Made by a program: the position numbers and the translations under genes. From Gemmatimonadales bacterium (GTDB lineage Bacteria; Gemmatimonadota; Gemmatimonadetes; Gemmatimonadales; GWC2-71-9), in assembly GCA_020633775.1 (NCBI GenBank), contig JACKDA010000002.1, forward strand, positions 124,001 to 188,000: 64,000 nucleotides of DNA. The letters are read 5' to 3'. Shown piece by piece: positions 56,914 to 64,000 of this stretch; the stretch's first letter is position 1, and each line of letters opens with the position of its first letter. A model generated the notes under the pieces. That model worked only from the letters and a program-made list of their open reading frames with translations. It was not told where the DNA came from and did no database searches.

Positions 56914-58407
56914 TTAGTCGGCCCCCTGGCCGGCCAGTTCCCGGCCGATCCGGGTCATCGCCTCGAAGACCTCCCGGATGTCGTCCCGGGTGGTCCGGTG
57001 ATTGGCGATCGAGAACCGCTGGGTCACCCGGCCGCGAATCCGGGTGGTCATCACCAGCGCGACGCGTCGGGCCTTCACCTCGTCGGCGAGCCGGGCGTTC
57101 AGGTCGTCGAGGTCGGCCTCGGCGACGCCGGCGGGCCGGAAGCGGAACGAGTAGATGTACAGCGACGGCTCCGGCTGGACGACCTCCCAGTCCGGATGTC
57201 CCGCGACCAGTTCGTGCAGGTACCGGGCGTTGTCGATGGTGCGCCGGAAGAAGCGCCGGTAGCCCTCGGCGCCGTAGTAGCGCAGCGACATCCAGACCTT
57301 CATCGCCCGCCAGCCGCGCGACATCTGCGGCCCGCGATCGTAGAAGTCGAACGCCTCCAGCGCGTCATCCGGCTGCTCGTGCAGGTAGCTCGCGGTCACG
57401 CCGAAGGTGCGCTTGAGGCGCGAGGCGTCGCGGGCGAGGACGCAGCCGCACTCGTACGGGATCCCCATCCACTTGTGGCCGTCGAACGAGACGCTGTCGG
57501 CACGCTCGATCCCGGCGTACCGACCGCCGAGCTCGGGGAGGATCGCCCCCAGCGCGCCGCAGGCGCCATCGAGATGGAGCCAGAGCCCGTGCCGCTCGGT
57601 GATGTCGGCCAGGGCGGCGAAGTCATCGATGGCGCCGACATTGATCGACCCGGCGTGCCCGACGACGCAGAAGGGGGTCATCCCCGCGGCGCGATCGGCG
57701 ACCAGCATCGCCTCGAGGGCCGCGGTGTCGATCGTGAAGTCGTCGTGCGAGGGGACCAGGCGCAGCGCATTCCGGCCGAGACCGAGGAGATCGAGCGCCT
57801 TCTTGAAGGAGACGTGCGCCTCGTGGTCGGCCATGTAGACCGTGAGCCGACTCGGGCGATCGGACGCCTGCAACCCGTCGGCGACGATGTCCCAGGTCGC
57901 GGTGGCGCGGAGCGCCATCTGGAGCGCGGCGGTGTTGGCCATCGTGCCGCCGGAGACGAAGAGCCCGCCCGCGGTCGCGTCGAGTCCCATCAGTTCGGCG
58001 AGCCAGCGGATGGTCTGGTTCTCGATCACCGTGGCGGCCTGCGCCGCGCGCCAGCCGCCGGGATTCGGGTTGAGTCCGGTGGCGAGTGCCTCGGCGAGCG
58101 TGCCGACCTGGGTCCCGCCGCCGTTCACCCAGCCGAAGAAGCGCGGGCTCCCCTGGATCGAGGAGTTGGGGAGGATCTTCCACTCCCAGTCGGCAAGGAT
58201 CGCGTCGAGCGGCTCGCCGTGCTCCGGCACCGGGCCGTCGAAGAGCGGGACGAGGTCGATCGGCGAGACCGCCGGGTAGGCGGGCTGGTCGTGCAGCGAC
58301 GCGTAGTGCGCCACGAGGCGATCGATCACGGCGATCCCATGACGGCGGAACTCCTCCGCCGGCATGTCGACGCCGAGGGTGCTGGCTACGGTTGGTGCCA
58401 CGGGCAT
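56914..58407 (-). CDS. PLP-dependent group II decarboxylase, second paralogue
   Basis: The 497-residue protein is a group II decarboxylase: SPRFFGWVNGGGTQVGTLAEALATGLNPNPGGWRAAQAAT in outline (about 93-131), FVSGGTMANTAALQMA, MADHEAHVSFKKALDLLG, VVGHAGSINVGAIDDF, LHLDGACGALG and the PLP lysine K312 in FDGHKWMGIPYECG. The pocket residues differ from the 44.1-kb paralogue (DGHKWMGIP versus DPHKWLYAP), suggesting a different substrate. The start at MPVAPTVAS is supported by comparison of N-terminal length. Confidence 0.9.
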   Translation of the reverse strand: MPVAPTVASTLGVDMPAEEFRRHGIAVIDRLVAHYASLHDQPAYPAVSPIDLVPLFDGPVPEHGEPLDAILADWEWKILPNSSIQGSPRFFGWVNGGGTQVGTLAEALATGLNPNPGGWRAAQAATVIENQTIRWLAELMGLDATAGGLFVSGGTMANTAALQMALRATATWDIVADGLQASDRPSRLTVYMADHEAHVSFKKALDLLGLGRNALRLVPSHDDFTIDTAALEAMLVADRAAGMTPFCVVGHAGSINVGAIDDFAALADITERHGLWLHLDGACGALGAILPELGGRYAGIERADSVSFDGHKWMGIPYECGCVLARDASRLKRTFGVTASYLHEQPDDALEAFDFYDRGPQMSRGWRAMKVWMSLRYYGAEGYRRFFRRTIDNARYLHELVAGHPDWEVVQPEPSLYIYSFRFRPAGVAEADLDDLNARLADEVKARRVALVMTTRIRGRVTQRFSIANHRTTRDDIREVFEAMTRIGRELAGQGAD

Positions 58408-58544
58408 GCGATGTCTCCCACACGGGTCAGGGCCCCGGGACCGGGGCGCGTGCGACTCTATCCTGCTCGCCGGGGGATGCGCAACGCCGCCGTGTCGCCC
58501 GACAGGGAACCGGATCGTGCCTCGCGACGTTTCACTCGTGAACC

Positions 58545-58575
58545 ATCGACCATCGACCATCGACCACCGACCATG
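58545..58575. repeat. Short tandem repeat CATCGAC
   Basis: CCATCGA-type heptamers repeat four to five times (the last unit is CCACCGA) directly upstream of the ferritin-like gene and its ribosome-binding site. Confidence 0.7.
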
Positions 58576-58587
58576 AAAGGACCCGCC

Positions 58588-59028
58588 ATGGCCACCAAGC
58601 CCAACGCCAAGCTCACCGCCCTGATCAAGGGCCTGAACGAGGACCTCGCCGGCGAGTGGCAGGCGATCATCATGTATCGCCTGTACGCCTCGATGGTCCA
58701 GGGACCCTACCGGCAGGAGCTGCGGAACTTCTTCGCCAGCGAGATCCCGGAGGAGTTGCTGCACGCCGAGATGCTGGCCGACAAGATCGCGGCGCTCGGG
58801 GGGACGCCGGCGTGGCAGCCGGCCCCGGTCAAGGTGGTGAGCGATCCGAAGCAGATGCTGCAGGAGGCGCTGAAGGCGGAGCGCGAGACGCTGCAGCGCT
58901 ACGTGGTTCGTCGGAAGCAGGCCGAGGAGGCGGAGCAGTACGGGCTGGCGGTCGACTTCGACGAGCTCATCTCGGATGAGTCGAACCATCGTGACGAGCT
59001 GGAGCAGATGCTGGCGCGGTGGCCGTAG
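58588..59028 (+). CDS. Ferritin-like (bacterioferritin-related) protein
   Basis: The 146-residue protein starts at ATG 58588 with AAAGGA seven nt upstream; ATG 58573 would add five residues. It has a four-helix-bundle di-iron pattern: LNEDLAGEWQAIIMYRLYASMV with Glu, SEIPEELLHAEMLADKI with ExxH, LKAERETLQRYVVRRKQAEE and DELISDESNHRDELEQML with ExxH-like SNHRDEL. Probably an iron-storage or peroxide-protection protein. It is convergent with rmuC across a GAGAAG inverted repeat. Confidence 0.88.
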   Translation: MATKPNAKLTALIKGLNEDLAGEWQAIIMYRLYASMVQGPYRQELRNFFASEIPEELLHAEMLADKIAALGGTPAWQPAPVKVVSDPKQMLQEALKAERETLQRYVVRRKQAEEAEQYGLAVDFDELISDESNHRDELEQMLARWP

Positions 59029-59030
59029 AA

Positions 59031-59105
59031 CGAGAAGCGTGAAGCGAGAAGCGAGAAGCGAGGGACTGCACGGTCTCGCTTCTCGCTTCTCGCTTCTCGC
59101 TTCTG
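59031..59105. repeat. Inverted GAGAAGCGA repeats between convergent genes
   Basis: GCGAGAAGCGAGAAGCGAGG on the left is mirrored by CTCGCTTCTCGCTTCTCGCT on the right around a short loop, so the whole 75-bp gap can form a long hairpin shared by the convergent ferritin-like and rmuC genes. Confidence 0.75.
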
Positions 59106-59107
59106 GT

Positions 59108-60367
59108 CTACACCTCGAGCGTCTCCTGATCGACGATCTCCTCCGCGCTCGCGAGCCGCAGCGGGTCGCCGCCGACGGCGCGCAGCGGGCCGATCTCCCG
59201 TCGACCGGCGAGGCCGAGGTCGCGGAACCGGCGCGCGGTGGGGAGGACGCGTCGCTCGAGGGAGCCCATCGCGTCGTTGTAGCTCCGCACCGCGCCCTCG
59301 AGGCCGCGGCGGACCTTGACCAGGTGCTCGGCGAGCGTGGCCATCCGGTCGTAGAGCGCGATGCCCAGGTCGCGGATCTCCTCGGCGTTGCGGGCGATGC
59401 GCTCCTGCTGCCACCCGAAGTTGACCGCCTTGAGGAGGGTGATCAGCGTGGTGGGTGACGCCGGCACGACGCCCTTGCTCACCGCGTAGTCGAGCAGCGA
59501 TGGGTCGCGCTGGCAGGCGGCGGCGAAGAACGCCTCGCCGGGGAGGAAGAGCACCACGAAGTCGGGGGTCTCGCTCACGGCATTGGCGTAGTCGCGCCGC
59601 GAGAGCTGGGTCACGTGGTGCCGCACCTGCTTGGCGTGCTGGTCGAGGAAGGCGTTGCGGGCCGACTCGTTCTCGGCGTTGGTCGCATCGAGGTACGCCG
59701 ACAGCGGCGCCTTGGCATCGACGACGACGACCTTCTCGCCGGGGAGCCGCACCACCAGGTCGGGGCGCTGGCTGCCGTCCTCGCCCTCGACGGTGTGCTG
59801 GGTCGCGAAATCGCAGTGCTCCAGCATCCCCGCCAGCTCCACCACCCGCCGCAGCTGCAGTTCGCCCCACTGCCCGCGGCCCTGCGGCTGGCGCAGCGCG
59901 GCGACGAGGGTGGCGGTCTCGCTGGTGAGTGTCTTCTGCGCCTCCGCCATCGAGCTCAGCATCGCCTGCATCGCGCCCTGCGACTCGGCGCGCGAGACGT
60001 CGATCGCCTGCAGCTTGGAGTCCACCTGCTCCAGCCCCTTGCGGATCGGCTCGACGAGCTGCTCGACGGCCTGCTTGCGCAGCTCGAGGTCGCCGGTGGC
60101 CGCGGTCTGCAGCTCGCTGAAGGCGAGCTTCGCCTGCTCGAGGAAGGCGTTGTTGTTCGCGGCGAGCGCCTCCGCGCTCATCGCGGTGAACGCCTCGCGG
60201 AGTTTCGCCTCGCCCTCCTCCGAGTTCAGGGTCCGCTCGCGGAAGCGCTCCGCCGCGGCGATCTCGGTCCGCAGCCGCTCGATCGTGGTGCGGAGGACCA
60301 GCCAGCAGACGAGGGCACCGACGAGGCCACCCAGGGCGAAGGGGATGATGTAGAAGGGATCGAACAT
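59108..60367 (-). CDS. rmuC: DNA recombination protein RmuC
   Basis: The 419-residue protein has an N-terminal membrane helix (IIPFALGGLVGALVCWLVL), a long coiled coil (about 30-160), and the RmuC nuclease-like core: GRGQWGELQLRRVVELAGMLEHCDF, RPDLVVRLPGEKVVVVDAKAPLSAYL with the PD-(D/E)XK-like DxxVxLP and DAK, then FVVLFLPGEAFFAAA and VVPASPTTLITLLKAV. RmuC limits inversions at repeated sequences. ATG 60367 starts MFDPFYIIP. Confidence 0.92.
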   Translation of the reverse strand: MFDPFYIIPFALGGLVGALVCWLVLRTTIERLRTEIAAAERFRERTLNSEEGEAKLREAFTAMSAEALAANNNAFLEQAKLAFSELQTAATGDLELRKQAVEQLVEPIRKGLEQVDSKLQAIDVSRAESQGAMQAMLSSMAEAQKTLTSETATLVAALRQPQGRGQWGELQLRRVVELAGMLEHCDFATQHTVEGEDGSQRPDLVVRLPGEKVVVVDAKAPLSAYLDATNAENESARNAFLDQHAKQVRHHVTQLSRRDYANAVSETPDFVVLFLPGEAFFAAACQRDPSLLDYAVSKGVVPASPTTLITLLKAVNFGWQQERIARNAEEIRDLGIALYDRMATLAEHLVKVRRGLEGAVRSYNDAMGSLERRVLPTARRFRDLGLAGRREIGPLRAVGGDPLRLASAEEIVDQETLEV

Positions 60368-60476
60368 GGGAGCACCCGGTTGCGGGGACGGCCGGCAGGC
60401 CCGCGCCCCGGTGGGGGCGGGCGGATCCATGCTGGGAGTGTCGGCAGGCGGGGGGCGGGTCAGGAGAGGGGCCGGT

Positions 60477-60501
60477 TCGAGAAGCGAGAAGCGAGAAGCG
60501 A
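60477..60501. repeat. GAGAAGCGA-type simple repeat
   Basis: Three GAGAAGC units (CGAGAAGCGAGAAGCGAGAA, then GCGAG) lie in the 201-bp gap between divergent rmuC and mmcQ-like genes. No other features are visible in that gap. Confidence 0.7.
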
Positions 60502-60568
60502 GGGGCAGGGTGCTCGCGGGTGGGCTAGCTTCGAGCATCGCCTCACCCACCCCTGCCGCGAGGTTGCC

Positions 60569-60943
60569 ATGGCCGCATCGCCCCTCACCCGGCTCCGGAA
60601 GCTCTGCCTTTCCCTCCCGGAGGTACGTGAGGTCGTCTCCTGGGGTGCCCCGACGTGGCGGGTCAAGACGATCTTCGCGATGTACTCGGGTCCCGACAGC
60701 GATCACTACGCGGACCCACGCGCCGCCGTCTGGCTCAAGACCAGTGCCGAGAATCAGGAGTGGCTGGTGGCCAGCGATGCCAGCCGGTTCTTCAAGCCGC
60801 CCTACGTCGGCGTGAAGGGGTGGACCGGGGTGTTCCTCGATGGGGAGACCGACTGGGCCGAGCTGGAGTCGCTGCTCTGGGATGGCTGGCGGATGAGCGT
60901 GACGAAGACGCTCGCGGCGAAGCACCCGCCGCCGGCGCGGTGA
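60569..60943 (+). CDS. MmcQ/YjbR family protein
   Basis: The 124-residue protein has the MmcQ/YjbR fold pattern: LTRLRKLCLSLPEVREVVSWGAPTWRVKTIFAMY in outline (6-39), AAVWLKTSAENQEWLVASDASRFFKPPYVGVKGWTGVFLDGETDWAELESLL (53-104) and MSVTKTLAAKHPP. These CyaY-like small proteins bind DNA or peptides in some cases. Two copies of a 67-bp palindromic duplicated element follow. Confidence 0.88.
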   Translation: MAASPLTRLRKLCLSLPEVREVVSWGAPTWRVKTIFAMYSGPDSDHYADPRAAVWLKTSAENQEWLVASDASRFFKPPYVGVKGWTGVFLDGETDWAELESLLWDGWRMSVTKTLAAKHPPPAR

Positions 60944-60951
60944 GGGGCGGC

Positions 60952-61078
60952 CTGCGGCGGAGGGGCTCGGGATCCCTTCGCTCGCGCCTCTGGCGCTCGC
61001 TCGGGACGACGGGGCGACCTGCGGCGGAGGGGCTCGGGATCCCTTCGCTCGCGCCTCTGGCGCTCGCTCGGGATGAGG
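60952..61078. repeat. 67-bp tandem duplication of a palindromic element
   Basis: Two units start at 60952 and 61019 with 55 identical leading bases (CTGCGGCGGAGGGGCTCGGG onward). Each contains a GCGCC-TCT-GGCGC hairpin and ends TCGGGATGAG or TCGGGACGAC, so on the minus strand it reads TCATCCCGAGCGAG. This links it to the REP-like family at 29853 and 51838. It lies between the mmcQ-like gene and the convergent GT39-like gene. Confidence 0.8.
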
Positions 61079-61097
61079 AGCGGCCCGCGGCCGCTCC

Positions 61098-63158
61098 TCA
61101 CTCCAGCCAGGGATTGCGGAGCAGCGGGACCTGGTCGAGCGGGTCGCCGCCGTCGAGTCGGGCGATCTGCTCGCGGAACTGCGCGACGCTCTCGGGTCCC
61201 ATGATGCCGCGATCGAGGTGGGCCAGCGGCGTCCGGTAGGCGCGCAGCGCGTCGTCGCGGCGACCGAGGCGCAGGTAGGCGTTGCCCAGCTCGAGCGCCG
61301 CGGTGAAGTGGTACGGCCGGACGGTGATCACCTCCTCGAGCCGCTCGGCGACCAGCGCCCAGTCGGTGCCGCCCTCGCTGTAGATGTAGCGCATCACCCG
61401 ATCCAGCATCCCGCCGGCCCGGACGTCCGGCACGGTCTGGGTGCCCCGGTACACGATCACGTTCCCCATGCGGGCGACGCGATCGAGTCCGGCCAGCGCG
61501 ACTTCGGGGTCCCAGTCCCAGTTGGGGAACGGCAGCAGGTCGGTCGGCTGGTAGAGGAAGAACCCGGTGTACCGACCGGCACGATTGCTGTCCTCGAGGA
61601 TCTCGACGCGACGGCGGACGTTGATCCCCAGCGCCGTCGCGGCCTCGTGGGGAAGCCAGTAGCTCGCCGAGAAGAGCGGCAGCCCCGACGGCGCGATGAC
61701 GGAGTCGTGGTAGGCCGCGATCTCGTACGCCCGCTGGCCGAGGTCGAGTCCCTCGTTGTCGAACCATCGTCCGGCGTTCGCGGTGCCGCCGACGAGCTCG
61801 TTGTGGTACTCGTAGAGTCGCGGTTCGCCCAGGGTCATCACCACCGTGGCGAGCAGGCCGATCCCTGCCATGGCGCCCCACCCCTTGGAACGCTGGCGCC
61901 AGGCGATCGCGACGGTGGCGGCGGCGAGGACCCCCATGAGCGCGACGACCGGCAGCGCGTGCCGCACGCCGGCGTAGGTGCCCTGCGCCCGCATCAGCGC
62001 GGCGAGGTGCGCCCCGGCCATCGCGCAGAGCGCGACCAGGGTGACGGTGACCGTGCGCGATCGCGGCATCCGCCACACCGCGACACCCCCGGCGAGCGAC
62101 AGCGCGATCAACGCGAGCGGGACCTTGATCACGATGTACGAGGGCCAGGTGTACCAGGGGGGACTGCCCTGCACGACCCGCCCCCAGAGGAACTCCTCGT
62201 TCTGGCCGCGCCCCTCGAGGCCGGCGCGAATCGTGTCGGTGAGCCCCCACAGGTAGGAGCGGGGGAGCAGGTGGTGGCGATCGACGAAGCCGATCACCGC
62301 CCGCTGCAGCGGCGATGCCAGCTCGGCGATCTTCGCGGCGATGTCGCGGTTGAACGGGTCGCTGCCATCCGGGGCCGCGTGGAACTGGAAGCCGTACCAG
62401 GCCCACAGGACCGCCACCGCGACGAGCGCCGCGACGACCAGCTTGCCGCTGCGCACCAGCGCGAGCCGCCACCTCGCCTGCGGCGCATCATCCGGGTCGG
62501 CGACGACGAACGCTGCCACGATCGAGAAGGCGGCGAGCCCCAGCATGCCGGGGAGCGCGGAGTGCTTCGCCGCGAAGGCGAGCCCGAGCGTCACGCCCAA
62601 ACCGATCATCCAGCGCCATTGCCAGGTGGTACAGGCAATCCCCGCGGCGAGCGCCGCCATCAGCAGCGTGAGCGCGAGCGGGAGGTCGGTCATGACCAGC
62701 GGCATGTGGGCGCTGAAGGTCGGCTCGATCGCGAGGAAGGCCAGGAGTCCCGCGGCCCAGGCCGGGCCAAGCGCGCGCCAGGCCAGCAGGCCGACCCCGA
62801 GGAGCATCAGCGCCGAGAGGAGGTAGGTCGCCCGGCGCGCCGCCTCGTGCGCCGCGCGGAAGTCGTTGTCGTGGTACCACGTCTCCTCGACCATGTCCCG
62901 CTCGGCGCTCTTCTCGGTGAGCGGCTCGGGCGCGCGCAGGGTGAAGGCGGCCGGCATCAGGGCGCCGACCCAGCGCTTGACGAGTGGCGGGTGCTCCGGA
63001 TTGAGCCGGTACATCCCGGTGCGGGCGTACTCGACGCCCGCGACCGCGTGCCACGGCTCGTCGGCCGTCGGGGCGTCGAGTCTGGTGCCGGCCATCGACC
63101 GCGCCACCGCGACGGCGACGAGGGCGAGCAGGAGGAGCGTCCAGCGCGTGCGATGCAT
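61098..63158 (-). CDS. GT39-like membrane glycosyltransferase with TPR-type C-terminus
   Basis: The 686-residue protein has a signal-anchor helix and about ten transmembrane helices. The PMT-like catalytic loop is APTADEPWHAVAGVEYARTGMYRLNPEHPPLVK in outline (29-61), with the acidic pair DEPWH typical of GT39/ArnT-like enzymes using dolichyl- or undecaprenyl-phosphate sugars. The C-terminal part (TALELGNAYLRLGRRDDALRAYRTPL, about 630-660) is TPR-like. The acceptor is unknown. Confidence 0.8.
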   Translation of the reverse strand: MHRTRWTLLLLALVAVAVARSMAGTRLDAPTADEPWHAVAGVEYARTGMYRLNPEHPPLVKRWVGALMPAAFTLRAPEPLTEKSAERDMVEETWYHDNDFRAAHEAARRATYLLSALMLLGVGLLAWRALGPAWAAGLLAFLAIEPTFSAHMPLVMTDLPLALTLLMAALAAGIACTTWQWRWMIGLGVTLGLAFAAKHSALPGMLGLAAFSIVAAFVVADPDDAPQARWRLALVRSGKLVVAALVAVAVLWAWYGFQFHAAPDGSDPFNRDIAAKIAELASPLQRAVIGFVDRHHLLPRSYLWGLTDTIRAGLEGRGQNEEFLWGRVVQGSPPWYTWPSYIVIKVPLALIALSLAGGVAVWRMPRSRTVTVTLVALCAMAGAHLAALMRAQGTYAGVRHALPVVALMGVLAAATVAIAWRQRSKGWGAMAGIGLLATVVMTLGEPRLYEYHNELVGGTANAGRWFDNEGLDLGQRAYEIAAYHDSVIAPSGLPLFSASYWLPHEAATALGINVRRRVEILEDSNRAGRYTGFFLYQPTDLLPFPNWDWDPEVALAGLDRVARMGNVIVYRGTQTVPDVRAGGMLDRVMRYIYSEGGTDWALVAERLEEVITVRPYHFTAALELGNAYLRLGRRDDALRAYRTPLAHLDRGIMGPESVAQFREQIARLDGGDPLDQVPLLRNPWLE

Positions 63159-63209
63159 GGGGAGAGGTTCGGGCTCGCCCGCGATGCTGTCAACCCGACG
63201 GCCGGCTCC

Positions 63210-64000
63210 CTAGCGGACGACGACCTCCGCCGTCCACCGGAACGGACCCCAGGCAAACGTCAGCGCCCCGGACCGTCCGTCTCGCGGCACGACCGCGATC
63301 GTGAAGGTGTCCACCGGGGTCGCGAGGTCCTCGACCCGCAGGGGGACCCGGCCGACGTCGCGGGTGGCGTCGTACCCGGTCCCCCACTGGCCGGTCTCCG
63401 CGTTGAGGATCAGCTCGGCGCCATCCCGGTGCGGCACCGTCCACAGGGTGTAGCTCCCGGCCGGAAGGTCGAGTCCGCCGATGGTGAGCGGTGCGCTGGT
63501 CGTGAACTGCGTGGCGGCGTTCGCGCCGGTGCGCCAGACCCGGTCGTAGCTGATCACATTGCCGAGGAGGACGCGACCGCGCGCGATCGGCCGACCGTAG
63601 TCGACCTCGAGCGTCGCCGACCCGATGGTGCCCCGCGCCGTGTCGCGCACGCTGAGGGCGCGGGGTCCCGCGGCGCGTTCGCGGGCCACCAGCGACGCCG
63701 CGATCGCCTCGACGTCGGGCGGGTCCGCGAGCCGCTCGACCTGGACCTTGTAGGTGGTGCGATCGCCATCGTAGTGCAACAGGCGCCCCGCCGTGTCGAC
63801 CGTCACCACGCCGGTGCCCGCGAGCCAGTCGTGCCGCAGCTCGATCCGACCGGGGCCCTGCGGCACCACGCGCCCCCGGTGCAGCACGAAGCTCGGCCCC
63901 ACGTCGCGATCGGGATAGAACTGGCGGAAGAGCAGCTCCTGCCCGGAGTCGACCGTGGCGGCGCGCTTGAGCGCCGCCGTGATCTCGAACTCGATCACGC
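63210..64000 (-). CDS. DUF2911 domain protein (partial, N-terminus outside window)
   Basis: The frame is open to the right edge, so the start is probably outside the window (a GTG at 63998 is the last candidate inside). The visible part of about 263 residues has a DUF2911 core near the C-terminus: ATLEVDYGRPIARGRVLLGNVISYDRVWRTGANAATQF in outline (about 128-165), PLTIGGLDLPAGSYTLWTVP and NAETGQWGTGYDATRDVGRVPL. It is a second DUF2911 protein in this window. The N-terminal portion is a beta-rich domain with VTVDTAGRLLHYDGDRTTYKVQVERL. Confidence 0.8.
   Translation of the reverse strand, partial: VIEFEITAALKRAATVDSGQELLFRQFYPDRDVGPSFVLHRGRVVPQGPGRIELRHDWLAGTGVVTVDTAGRLLHYDGDRTTYKVQVERLADPPDVEAIAASLVARERAAGPRALSVRDTARGTIGSATLEVDYGRPIARGRVLLGNVISYDRVWRTGANAATQFTTSAPLTIGGLDLPAGSYTLWTVPHRDGAELILNAETGQWGTGYDATRDVGRVPLRVEDLATPVDTFTIAVVPRDGRSGALTFAWGPFRWTAEVVVR

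Overview
The window is a GC-rich bacterial chromosome segment with densely packed genes, many short ATGA/GTGA-coupled operons, and many secreted or lipoprotein genes of unknown function. The gene mix (S41, M1, M23 and M55 peptidases, two DUF2911 proteins, paired PLP decarboxylases, DinB proteins) and a bacteriochlorophyll-synthesis operon fit a member of the Gemmatimonadota, possibly a phototrophic one. That assignment is inference from gene content; no rRNA gene is present.

Layout. 1-4.3 kb: an S41 peptidase cut by the left edge, an AAC(3)-I-like acetyltransferase and small genes. 4.5-12.9 kb: an accessory region with GNAT enzymes, a pair of 89-bp direct repeats, a lone gene cassette bounded by GTTRRRY-type core sites and an attC-like hairpin, and a DNA-modification cluster (one gamma-type adenine methyltransferase among three PD-(D/E)XK-like proteins). 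12.9-14.4 kb: a 21-bp tandem-repeat array, then a gene with a potential pseudoknot leader. 14.4-26 kb: lipoproteins, a HigBA-like and a Doc/AbrB-like toxin-antitoxin pair, peptidases, membrane proteins and a tandem HD-GYP protein. 26-36.7 kb: oxidoreductases, twin M55 peptidases coupled to an RraA-like gene, small lipoproteins and a LytM peptidase.

36.8-41.0 kb holds the clearest metabolic unit: bchE-hemN-bchJ-hemJ, oxygen-independent steps of porphyrin and bacteriochlorophyll synthesis, with a TGTC-N10-GACA (PpsR/CrtJ-type) palindrome at the bchE start. 41-51.8 kb carries a sulfatase, stress proteins, a PLP decarboxylase, a ClpP with Asn in place of the catalytic Asp, DinB and RidA proteins and a CoA-transferase. 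51.8-52.3 kb is a small GIY-YIG nuclease gene bracketed by inverted palindromic repeat elements, and related elements occur elsewhere in the window. 52.3-64 kb has tRNA-Phe, a histidine kinase/response regulator pair, a DUF892 gene with a structured terminator-bearing leader, a second PLP decarboxylase, a ferritin-like protein, RmuC, an MmcQ-like protein, a GT39-like membrane enzyme and a DUF2911 protein cut by the right edge.

The most unusual features are the GIY-YIG/palindrome unit, the cassette-like nuclease and methyltransferase region, and the bchE operon with its candidate redox/light operator.
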